NCBI GenBank assembly: GCA_002293315.1
Contig: DBCZ01000050.1
Span: forward strand, 6,900-25,792
Length of the DNA: 18,893 nt
Direction of reading: 5' to 3'
Origin: Ruminococcaceae bacterium UBA945
GTDB lineage: Bacteria > Bacillota > Clostridia > Oscillospirales > Acutalibacteraceae
Shown here piece by piece: positions 6,815 to 13,661 of this stretch (position 1 is the first letter of the stretch; the number at the start of each line of letters is the position of its first letter). The notes under the pieces are model-generated. The model was given only the letters and a program-made list of their open reading frames with translations. It did no database searches and was not told the DNA's origin. A program made the position numbers and the translations under genes.

Positions 6815-8137
6815 TCAAAATCTTTCTATACTATTTTTGCTCACTCTGGCAATGATAAGCGGTTTTTTCGCGGGCGGCTCATCGCTTATTTCCACCGCCT
6901 CTTTCAGTATATCCTTCGCGGCCTCTATTTTATCTTCGCTTGAAGCATATACCCTCGCGATAATCTCGCCCGCCTCGGCTCGTTCGCCCGTCTTTTTTTC
7001 CAGGATAATCCCCGCGGCGAAGTCGATATCGTCGCCCAGCTTTTTACGCCCTGCCCCCAGAGTGACCGAAGCCGTACCGAACACCTCAGAATCCATTCGG
7101 CTTATGCAGCCGCCTCTTTCAGCCTTGAACTCACCTATACATTCAGCCCTTGCAAACTTCTCCGTATCATTGAGATAGCTCACGTCTCCACCCTGTGCCT
7201 CTGTCATCTCGCAAAGCTTATCAAATGCGGCGCCGCTTTCAAGCGCCTCTTCAGCAAGCTTTCGGCATTCGTCCGGCGTTCCCCTCCCCGCGAGATAAAT
7301 CATGTTCGCCGCCAAGACAAGCGAAATTTCGGTTAAATCGGCAGGGCCTCTCCCTTTCAGAACATCGCAGACCTCGATAATCTCCAGCGCGTTCCCGATG
7401 GCACAGCCGAGCGGCGTATCCATATCCGTAACAAGCGCGAGCATCCGCTTGCCGCTGTTCTCACCTATGGCGACCATCTCCCGTGCGAGTGCAATGGCGT
7501 TCTCAAGATTCTTGACGAACGCTCCACTGCCCGTTTTCACATCGAGCAGAATCGCGTCTGAACCCGCCGCGAGCTTCTTGCTCATGACGGACGATGCAAT
7601 AAGCGAGAGGTTATCCACCGTAGCTGTCACATCACGCAAGGCATAGAGCCTTTTATCAGCGGGCGCGATATTCCCTGTCTGCCCGATTATCGAGCAGCCG
7701 ATTTTCTCGACAATGCTGAAGAATTCAGCTTGGCTTAATGAGGTTCTCATGCCGGGTATTGCTTTCATTTTATCGACTGTTCCGCCTGTATGCCCCAGCC
7801 CGCGGCCGCTCATCTTCGCTACGCGAACCCCGCATGCCGCCGCAATCGGCGCAATAATGAGGCTGGTTTTATCCCCGACGCCGCCCGTGGAATGCTTATC
7901 CACCTTAACGCCCGGTATCTCTGATAAATCCACCATATCGCCTGACTTAGCCATCTCCATCGTCAACGTGGCTGTCTCGCGTTCATTCATGCCCTCGAAG
8001 AAAATCGCCATGAGCAGCGCCGAGGCTTGATAATCCGGAATCTCGCCGTCGGTGAAGCCCTTTATAAAGAAAGCTATCTCAGTATCAGATAGTTCACCAC
8101 CATTCCTTTTTTTAAGGATTACATCATATATTCGCAT
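6815..8137 (-). CDS. pdp: Pyrimidine-nucleoside phosphorylase / thymidine phosphorylase
   Basis: The 440-residue enzyme splits pyrimidine (deoxy)nucleosides with phosphate to give the base and (deoxy)ribose-1-phosphate in the cytoplasm. The phosphate-binding segment KHSTGGVGDKTSL is at 81-93 and the family signature SGRGLGHTGGT at 110-120, followed by DKMKAIPG. Substrate residues are in place: R168 in YALRD, S183 in ASSVMSKK and K187. Length and sequence fit the Gram-positive Pdp group, which accepts uridine and thymidine, but DeoA specificity cannot be excluded from sequence alone. GGAGGG lies a few bases before the ATG. The gene follows deoC after a 97-base gap holding a palindromic element and precedes the mgtC-like gene by 9 bases. 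With DeoC it forms a salvage pathway, but a phosphopentomutase gene is not in the window. Confidence 0.95.
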   Translation of the reverse strand: MRIYDVILKKRNGGELSDTEIAFFIKGFTDGEIPDYQASALLMAIFFEGMNERETATLTMEMAKSGDMVDLSEIPGVKVDKHSTGGVGDKTSLIIAPIAAACGVRVAKMSGRGLGHTGGTVDKMKAIPGMRTSLSQAEFFSIVEKIGCSIIGQTGNIAPADKRLYALRDVTATVDNLSLIASSVMSKKLAAGSDAILLDVKTGSGAFVKNLENAIALAREMVAIGENSGKRMLALVTDMDTPLGCAIGNALEIIEVCDVLKGRGPADLTEISLVLAANMIYLAGRGTPDECRKLAEEALESGAAFDKLCEMTEAQGGDVSYLNDTEKFARAECIGEFKAERGGCISRMDSEVFGTASVTLGAGRKKLGDDIDFAAGIILEKKTGERAEAGEIIARVYASSEDKIEAAKDILKEAVEISDEPPAKKPLIIARVSKNSIERF

Positions 8138-8171
8138 AATTCCCTCCGTGGACTACGCGTAAACTCTTTAT

Positions 8172-8215
8172 GTAGGGGCGGGCATGGAAACCCGCCCCCG
8201 TTGGGCAACGCCTAC
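8172..8215. repeat. Branched palindromic intergenic element (REP/MITE-like)
   Basis: In the 97 bases between deoC and pdp, GTAGG (8172-8176) pairs with CCTAC (8211-8215). Inside are two hairpins: GGCGGG (8177-8182) with CCCGCC (8191-8196), and CGTT (8199-8202) with AACG (8207-8210). The first hairpin can extend to 8 perfect pairs (GGGGCGGG/CCCGCCCC) at the cost of the outer stem. The 44-base unit would thus fold as a three-way junction. It is very G+C-rich and looks like a dispersed intergenic repeat. No second copy is apparent in this window. It lacks a T tract, so it is a poor terminator, but it could stabilise or attenuate the deoC-pdp message. Confidence 0.6.
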
Positions 8216-8234
8216 TGCCAATGCTCTTGCGTCC

Positions 8235-8879
8235 TTAACTGTCCATTGCCCTTACAGCTCCGCTTGTTCCGATTCTATCACAGCCCGCCTCTATAAAAGC
8301 TATCATAGCCTCCTTCGTTCTTATGCCGCCAGAGGCCTTGATTCTCACATTTGCGCCGATATGCTGCTTGAAAAGCTCTATGTCCGCGAGCTCAGCGCCC
8401 CCGCTGCCGAAGCCTGTGGATGTTTTGATGAAATCCGCACCGCTGTCTGTGACAGCTTTGCACAGCGCAATCTTTTCTTCCTCGGTAAGATAACAGGTTT
8501 CAACTATCACCTTCATGATCCTTTTGCCGCAGATTTCTTTCAGCTCACGGAGTTCACGCGTGATTTTATCGAAAGCGCCGTCCTTCACATCGCCGAGATT
8601 CACGACTACGTCAAGTTCGCTTGCGCCGTCGGTTATGGCTTGCGTTATCTCCGCCTTCTTAGTTTCTGTCGTGCTGTACCCGAGCGGGAAGCCAATCACC
8701 GTGCATATGCTGAGCATGGGAAAGACCTCATGCGCGCGCTTTACGAAGCTCGGAGGAATGCACACCGAGGCTGTTTGATAGTTTGCCCCTTCCCCGCAGA
8801 TTTTCGTAATCTCCTCCCATGTCGCCGTGGGTGCCAGAAGCGTGTGGTCTACATGGCTCAAAATCTCTTGGTTAGTCAT
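8235..8879 (-). CDS. deoC: Deoxyribose-phosphate aldolase
   Basis: The 214-residue class I aldolase cleaves 2-deoxyribose-5-phosphate to glyceraldehyde-3-phosphate and acetaldehyde. The Schiff-base lysine is K152 in DFIKTSTGF, the second active-site lysine is K181 in RIKASGGIRT, and D90 sits in ELDVVVNLG. The phosphate-binding GGIRT and GCDRIGTSGAV near the C-terminus are also present. The length is normal for the family. A GGGAG lies 3 bases before the ATG, inside a purine-rich run. The gene begins 11 bases after the stop of the ltaS-like gene and is followed by pdp, the enzyme that feeds this pathway, so co-transcription with both is likely. Confidence 0.96.
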   Translation of the reverse strand: MTNQEILSHVDHTLLAPTATWEEITKICGEGANYQTASVCIPPSFVKRAHEVFPMLSICTVIGFPLGYSTTETKKAEITQAITDGASELDVVVNLGDVKDGAFDKITRELRELKEICGKRIMKVIVETCYLTEEEKIALCKAVTDSGADFIKTSTGFGSGGAELADIELFKQHIGANVRIKASGGIRTKEAMIAFIEAGCDRIGTSGAVRAMDS

Positions 8880-8890
8880 TTTCTCCCTCT

Positions 8891-11017
8891 CTATTCTCCT
8901 GTTGATTCCGCTGTCGGTGTAGCTACCGAAATCCCCGGCGGGGCTGGCGCTGTCTTCATCATTATTTCTTCGGGCAGATAGCTGAAGTAATCATAATCCA
9001 GAATTGCGGCGGCGACCTTATTCTTGCTTGCCACCGCGCTTACCAGCGCGCCTATTTGCTCATCGGTGTAAACAGTGCCGTTCGTGCTGATTGCCTCATC
9101 TGTGTTGGCGTTATACCGCAAATCCCCCTTGATGAAGCTTGCATCGTTGAACACTATAAGCGGCATGGTGCTTGAAAGCGCGTCGCTTCCGCTGAGCATG
9201 CGGGAATCATACGGCAGAGAAAGCAGGTTTGAGATAGTTGGAATCAAATCCATGCTGCAGGTGGGCTTCTCTATATGCACCGGCTCTGTCATCGAGCCGC
9301 TCCAAACTATCGCCGCGTTTTTATACAGCTCGAAGTTCTCTTCCACCTTATGCCCGGAAAGCTCATCAATTGCTTCCTTTTCAAGGCCGTAAGGGTAATG
9401 GTCTGCCGACATCACGATTAAAGTGTTATCAAGCTTCCCTGCCTCTTCAAGGCGGGCGAGGAGATATTCTATGGCTTTGTCCAGCTCTATATTGCAGGCG
9501 ATGTATGCCCGCGCCTGCTCCGAAAGCTCAAGGTGAGCAACCTCTTCCCGATGCCTTGAAGACATCATGTTTCCTTCAAAGCTGTAATTCATGTGCCCGC
9601 TGACAGTCATATAATATGCGTGGAAATGGTCTAGGCTTATCCAGTCGTCAACCGTTTTCTCCATCATTTCGAGATCGCTTTCGGGCCATGTTTCCTCAAC
9701 CTCCAGCCCGTTGCCGAGCCCTTTGTAAGTGTATCCCATGTTCGGGTGCGAAATATCCCTGCCGTAATAATCAAACGTGTGGTTATGATAGGCAAACGTG
9801 CCGCAGCCCATTCGCTTGAACTGCTCCCCCATCGTGAAGCGCATATCATTGCCCTCTTCACCGGATTTCATGAAGCTCCACACGCCCTCCTCGGGGATAA
9901 GCCCCGTGCAAGCGACGTATTCGCCGTCTGATGTTGAAACGCTCCAGACCGGCGTGTAGAAATCGTCAAAGACAAAGCCGGTGTTGATGAGCCTGTGGAG
10001 CGTGGGCGTAAGCTCTTCGCTCACCGCCATATGCGAGAAGCCCTCCGCTGTGAGCATGATGAGATTGTATCCCTCAAAAATGCCGGTATATTCATTCTTC
10101 ATCGTCGGCTCTGCGCTTTTGAAGTATTCATGCAGCGCGGTTACGTTCTCGTCCGGCGATTCAGCTATAAGCTTGTCAAAATCAATGTTGAGGGTATTTG
10201 GCGAAGTGTCAATCGGCGCAGGCGTTTCTGTCGGCTTCGGCGTGCTGCCCACAGGCGCCACGACTATCCCCGGCTTTGCGCTTTCCTCGCCGCCAGCTGT
10301 TTCGCTGTTGATATCGGCCAGATTTTCGAGCCCTTTTTCCTCAAAGCCGAACAGCACCCGCTGAATATCAAGTCTCGTGGCGGTTACAAGCCCCAGCTTT
10401 TTTACACTCATGTCAATTGAATTTGTGTTGTAGTATAAATCAAAGGCTGAATACATGCTCTTATCTGAGGTAACAAGGATTGTAAGCGCGGCGATAAATG
10501 CCAGCACAAAAGCCACCCCTCTGATTACCGTCTTCCTCACCGTGAGCCTCGGAAACTCTATATATCTTTTCCCGAAGATAATCATTGCCGCAAGCGGCAG
10601 AAGCAGAGCGATAAGCTGAAAAATATTTTGTCCTATGGCTGAAAAGATAGTGCCCGTGAAGCCCATCGCCTGTCCCACGCCCACTGTTGCGGAGTAAAAA
10701 GACATGTATGTTTTGAAGATGAAGCGGTACATATACTGCACCATGAAATAAACGGTAATAATCCCCGCCGATGAGCAGGCAATAATGAAATTCGCCTTTG
10801 GTGAGAATGCCCCGCAGAGAAGCGCGAGAAGAATCGCAGCGGGGAAGAGCATGATAACCGGAAAAAGCAAATCCGAAAAGCCGTCGCCTGAGAGAAGCTT
10901 CAGCATAAGCTCCATATAAAAAAGGAACGCTGAAAAAAAGACTATCACAGGCCAGTGTTTCGTTGGCCGCGAGGGTCTGCCGTGAACATGAATCGGTTGC
11001 CAGGCATTTCTCTTCAT
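8891..11017 (-). CDS. LTA synthase-like membrane sulfatase/phosphotransferase
   Basis: The 708-residue product has five predicted membrane helices in the first 185 residues (about 23-42, 49-72, 77-101, 128-148 and 166-183). A Thr/Pro-rich linker at about 256-275 follows, then an extracellular alkaline-phosphatase-type domain. The LtaS active-site set is visible: E325 in LIMLTAEGF, T362 in VSTSDGEYVA (like the K-T-S-D-S-E motif of LtaS) and D539-H540 in MSADHYPYG. LtaS enzymes transfer glycerol-phosphate from phosphatidylglycerol onto a growing lipoteichoic acid chain. Here the exact polymer or lipid target is unknown. I chose the ATG at 11017 because GGAG is 9 bases upstream and a promoter overlaps the longer frame, which begins with GTG at 11089. 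It heads an unexpected operon with deoC, pdp and an mgtC-like gene. Confidence 0.9.
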   Translation of the reverse strand: MKRNAWQPIHVHGRPSRPTKHWPVIVFFSAFLFYMELMLKLLSGDGFSDLLFPVIMLFPAAILLALLCGAFSPKANFIIACSSAGIITVYFMVQYMYRFIFKTYMSFYSATVGVGQAMGFTGTIFSAIGQNIFQLIALLLPLAAMIIFGKRYIEFPRLTVRKTVIRGVAFVLAFIAALTILVTSDKSMYSAFDLYYNTNSIDMSVKKLGLVTATRLDIQRVLFGFEEKGLENLADINSETAGGEESAKPGIVVAPVGSTPKPTETPAPIDTSPNTLNIDFDKLIAESPDENVTALHEYFKSAEPTMKNEYTGIFEGYNLIMLTAEGFSHMAVSEELTPTLHRLINTGFVFDDFYTPVWSVSTSDGEYVACTGLIPEEGVWSFMKSGEEGNDMRFTMGEQFKRMGCGTFAYHNHTFDYYGRDISHPNMGYTYKGLGNGLEVEETWPESDLEMMEKTVDDWISLDHFHAYYMTVSGHMNYSFEGNMMSSRHREEVAHLELSEQARAYIACNIELDKAIEYLLARLEEAGKLDNTLIVMSADHYPYGLEKEAIDELSGHKVEENFELYKNAAIVWSGSMTEPVHIEKPTCSMDLIPTISNLLSLPYDSRMLSGSDALSSTMPLIVFNDASFIKGDLRYNANTDEAISTNGTVYTDEQIGALVSAVASKNKVAAAILDYDYFSYLPEEIMMKTAPAPPGISVATPTAESTGE

Positions 11018-11046
11018 ATACAAGAACTCCAATGCGAATATATTAT

Positions 11047-11075
11047 AGTATACTCTCATTTCACATAAATAACAA
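11047..11075 (-). promoter_or_regulatory. Probable promoter of the ltaS-like/deoC/pdp/mgtC operon
   Basis: TTGTTA (11075-11070) and TATACT (11052-11047) are separated by 17 bases on the minus strand. Transcription would start near 11040, about 23 bases before the ATG at 11017. The -35 box lies in the T-rich tail of the secF terminator, so the two units abut. Confidence 0.6.
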
Positions 11076-11100
11076 GAAGAGCCTCTCACTTGAGAAGCTC
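11072..11100 (-). terminator. Probable terminator after secF
   Basis: On the minus strand GAGCTTCTC (11100-11092) pairs with GAGAGGCTC (11087-11079) through nine pairs including one G-U, with an AAGT loop. The following tract TTCTTGTT is only moderately T-rich, so termination may be partial. It starts 14 bases after the secF stop. Confidence 0.6.
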
Positions 11101-11113
11101 CTCGTCACTCGTT

Positions 11114-12121
11114 TTACTTTATCAGCGGCTTAGCTTTAAGTGCTTTCTTTTTCGAGCCCTTCTTTGAATTATTCTTGCGGTACTGCCACATCGTCCAAAG
11201 CGGCGCGGAGATGAAAAGCGAGGAATATGCACCCGCCGCTATACCGAACATCATCGGCAGTGCGAAGGTGGTGACCGTTGACATATCATAAATTGAAGCG
11301 ACAATGAAAACAATCAGCAGAGCCATAAACGTTGTGACTGATGTGAGGATTGAGCGCCCCATCGTCTGATTCAGGCTGAGGTTCATCGCATCGCTCAGCT
11401 CGCCCTTATTGGCGGTAAGCCGCCTGTTCTCCCTTATTCTGTCATAGATGACAATCGTATCGTTCAGCGAGTAGCCCAGGATTGTCAAAATAACCGCCAT
11501 GAAAATGTCGTCAATCGGCATGCCGAAGATAACAAAGACGAAGTATGTGATGGCAACGTCGTGCAGAAGCGCGATGATTGCCGTAACGCCCGCCGAGATT
11601 CCGCCTATCCTGCTGAAACGGAAGGCAATATACACGAGGAGAAGCAAAAACGTCAGCGCAACTGTTACCGCGCATTTTTGCAGGAAGCGCGCACCCATCG
11701 TCGGGTCAACCGAGCTTGACTCAATCACCTCAAACGAGAGGTCGGCATATTTCTCTGTCAGCGTGTCGCCTATCGCCCTCTGTTCTTCGATTGATATGCC
11801 CTGATTACCGGCAAAGTTGACAGTAACCTGCTGATTGCCGCTCGTGATTGACTCATTCACAAGCACGGTGGCGTCTCTGTCCAGCTCATCATTGATAATT
11901 GCCTCAACCTCTCCGGCCTCGGCCTCGCCGCCCGTCACCTCATACTTTATCATGGCGCCGCCGACGAATTTCATATCAAACTTCGTTCCGAAGATGATGT
12001 TGAACACCAGCCCGATGACAATCAGCGCTATTGAAATACCGAAGAAAATCTTCTTCTTTGACCAAAAATCGAATCTGTAGGCCTTTTCCGCCACTGGGGT
12101 AATTTCTTTAACATTTGTCAT
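11114..12121 (-). CDS. secF: Protein translocase subunit SecF
   Basis: The 335-residue product is the smaller partner of SecD. With SecYEG, SecDF uses the proton gradient to pull preproteins through the membrane. It starts with the typical FDFWSKKKIFFGIS and first helix (about 24-44), then an external domain, then five helices from about 148 to the end. GYSLNDTIVIYDRIREN at 216-232 carries the conserved D221 and D227. FVGGAMI at 52-58 corresponds to the family's F-x-G-G motif. The C-terminus is basic and lysine-rich. The start at 12121 overlaps the secD stop as ATGA, and the GGAGGT of secD's final codons serves as its ribosome binding site. The longer in-frame ATG at 12145 would bury that site. 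It is probably translated in a coupled way with secD. Confidence 0.96.
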   Translation of the reverse strand: MTNVKEITPVAEKAYRFDFWSKKKIFFGISIALIVIGLVFNIIFGTKFDMKFVGGAMIKYEVTGGEAEAGEVEAIINDELDRDATVLVNESITSGNQQVTVNFAGNQGISIEEQRAIGDTLTEKYADLSFEVIESSSVDPTMGARFLQKCAVTVALTFLLLLVYIAFRFSRIGGISAGVTAIIALLHDVAITYFVFVIFGMPIDDIFMAVILTILGYSLNDTIVIYDRIRENRRLTANKGELSDAMNLSLNQTMGRSILTSVTTFMALLIVFIVASIYDMSTVTTFALPMMFGIAAGAYSSLFISAPLWTMWQYRKNNSKKGSKKKALKAKPLIK

Positions 12122-13494
12122 TTTCCCGCACCTCCATATAACCATTTTTTGCGCAGGAACTTAAATCCTGAAACAGATCTAAGCATCAACCTCGCAGCGA
12201 AAACACCCATTATAAAGTTTCCGATTGTTCCGACAAGGAGGGTGAACCCGAAGGAGTAAATCGCGCCGGTGGTGGATTCGCCGAATATCATTGAGAGGAT
12301 ATTGCTCGGCCCGAAAACCAAAAGCAGCATTATCGAAACGATCAGAACCGTGATGTTACCGTCGAAAATTGCCCAAAAGCTGTTCTCGCAGCCCCTTTGA
12401 ATCGCACCGTCGAGAGATTTGCCGTTTCTCAGTTCCTCCTTGATTCGGCTGGCAGTGATGATATTCGCGTCAACGCCCATGCCCACGGAGAGGATAATAC
12501 CCGCGATGCCCGGCAGGGTCATCGTGAAGCTGTTAAAGTTGGGGAAGAAGCCGGAAATCGCCGCGAACGTCAAGCCCATCTGCCCTGCCAGCGCAATAAC
12601 CGAAATGAAGCCCGGCAGGCGGAAGAGGATAATCACAAACAGGCTGATAGCCGCGAAAGCTATGATGCCCGCCAACGCCATCGCGTCCAGCGCGGAAGCG
12701 CCGAGCAACGGGCTGATTGTGCTGAAGTCTGTGACCGTGAGCGCAAAGGGCAGCGCACCGGCCTGAATCTTGTTGGCGAGGTCAGTTGCCTCCTGCGGCG
12801 TGAAATCACCGGTAATAACGCCTCTGCCATCCGTGATTGCGCTCTGAACGGTGGCACTGGAAATCATAATGTCGTCCATCCAGATGGAGATTGTCTGATT
12901 CACAAGCCTCGTCGTGGCCTCCGCAAACTTCTCCTTGCCGGATTCATTGAACTCCAGCCCGACCATATATTCATAAGCGCCGGTAGTCTCTTCCTGCTGA
13001 ACCTGCGCCTGCGCACTGATAACGTCGCTTCCCTCAAGAATAACGTTATCCGAGCCGTCTGCACTTGTATCTGCGGTTAGATACTGGTCTCCCTCACGGA
13101 ATGTGAGCAGTGCCGTCGCGGCAAGCTCTTCGATCGCGGTTTCGGCGTCAAACTCCGCCTCGTCGCTCTTCCACGGGAAACGCACGATGATTCTGTTGTT
13201 TACCGAGTCTGAAAAAAGATCGTAGTCTGTGATGTTTGAAGACGTCATTCTCACTTCGATGATAGATTTCGCCGCCTCCAGCTGTTCAGGCGTCGCCTGA
13301 ACTCCCTCTGCGGGGGTGAAAGTGGCCTCGACGCCTCCCTTGATATCGATGCCCCATCTGATGTCGCCGATTCCCTTAATCACGGTGTCCTTGAAATCGC
13401 CTCTCTGCACATACACGCCGGCTATAGCCGCATACGTGAGAGCGAGAATCAAGAGCAGCACTATGAAAAAGACCGGCTTCCTTACTCGCTTCAT
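12118..13494 (-). CDS. secD: Protein translocase subunit SecD
   Basis: The 458-residue product is the larger SecDF subunit. A first helix at about 8-28 is followed by a periplasmic-type P1 region with WGIDIKGGVEATF at 47-59 (the family's L-G-L-D-L-x-G-G equivalent). A predicted external domain extends to about 265, and five helices follow from about 271 to 440. The proton-relay segment LSVGMGVDANIITASRIKEE at 335-354 includes D342, and FDGNITVLI at 377-385 is also conserved. I chose the ATG at 13494 because GGAGG lies 7 bases upstream; the longer frame starts at a TTG at 13581 with no ribosome binding site. A hairpin at 13510-13532 sits just before that site. secF follows with a 4-base overlap. 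Whether secDF has its own promoter or is read from ispH-rpsA is not clear. Confidence 0.96.
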   Translation of the reverse strand: MKRVRKPVFFIVLLLILALTYAAIAGVYVQRGDFKDTVIKGIGDIRWGIDIKGGVEATFTPAEGVQATPEQLEAAKSIIEVRMTSSNITDYDLFSDSVNNRIIVRFPWKSDEAEFDAETAIEELAATALLTFREGDQYLTADTSADGSDNVILEGSDVISAQAQVQQEETTGAYEYMVGLEFNESGKEKFAEATTRLVNQTISIWMDDIMISSATVQSAITDGRGVITGDFTPQEATDLANKIQAGALPFALTVTDFSTISPLLGASALDAMALAGIIAFAAISLFVIILFRLPGFISVIALAGQMGLTFAAISGFFPNFNSFTMTLPGIAGIILSVGMGVDANIITASRIKEELRNGKSLDGAIQRGCENSFWAIFDGNITVLIVSIMLLLVFGPSNILSMIFGESTTGAIYSFGFTLLVGTIGNFIMGVFAARLMLRSVSGFKFLRKKWLYGGAGK

Positions 13495-13501
13495 GGACTT
13501 T

Positions 13502-13506
13502 CCTCC
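13502..13506 (-). promoter_or_regulatory. Ribosome binding site that sets the secD start
   Basis: GGAGG lies 7 bases before the ATG at 13494. The upstream in-frame extension to 13581 has no such site. Confidence 0.75.
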
Positions 13507-13509
13507 AGG

Positions 13510-13532
13510 TTGGCAGATTATCCCGCTGCCAA
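13510..13532 (-). promoter_or_regulatory. Hairpin in the secD leader
   Basis: TTGGCAG (13532-13526) pairs perfectly with CTGCCAA (13516-13510) around a 9-base loop on the minus strand. The 3' arm ends 3 bases before the GGAGG of secD. There is no T tract, so it is not a terminator. It could affect translation or message stability, or be an operator in DNA form. Confidence 0.4.
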
Positions 13533-13579
13533 TGATTTTTTGATAAAAATTTTTTAGTATAGATTTATGTGATACATAC

Positions 13580-13614
13580 AAAGCAGGGCAGTGTTAACTA
13601 CCCCGCAGTGCTTT
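13580..13614 (-). terminator. Weak candidate terminator between ispH-rpsA and secD
   Basis: On the minus strand AAAGCA and GGG pair with CCC and TGCTTT, but a 5-base bulge interrupts one arm and the T run is short. Read-through from ispH-rpsA into secD is therefore plausible. The 167-base gap (13495-13661) otherwise holds an A+T-rich stretch with TATACT at 13560-13555 but no good -35 box at the right distance. Confidence 0.3.
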
Positions 13615-13661
13615 TTATCTAAACGAAAACTTCTATACGCAAATTTCGCTGTCGCCTGCTC

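Noticed and set aside
8138..8234. Rho-independent terminator between deoC and pdp
   Set aside because: The G+C-rich stem is strong, but no T tract follows on the minus strand (TACATAAAG), so it is better treated as a repeat element.
8184..8981. 265-codon open frame on the plus strand
   Set aside because: It runs antisense across all of deoC, whose active-site residues are intact. The frame has no recognisable motif.
11018..11089. 24-residue N-terminal extension of the ltaS-like protein
   Set aside because: It starts at a GTG within the secF terminator, overlaps the predicted promoter, and has no ribosome binding site; the ATG at 11017 is better supported.
12397..13080. 227-codon plus-strand frame over secD
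   Set aside because: It is antisense to the well-conserved SecD protein and is rich in Arg, Asn and Glu as reverse-frame artefacts often are.
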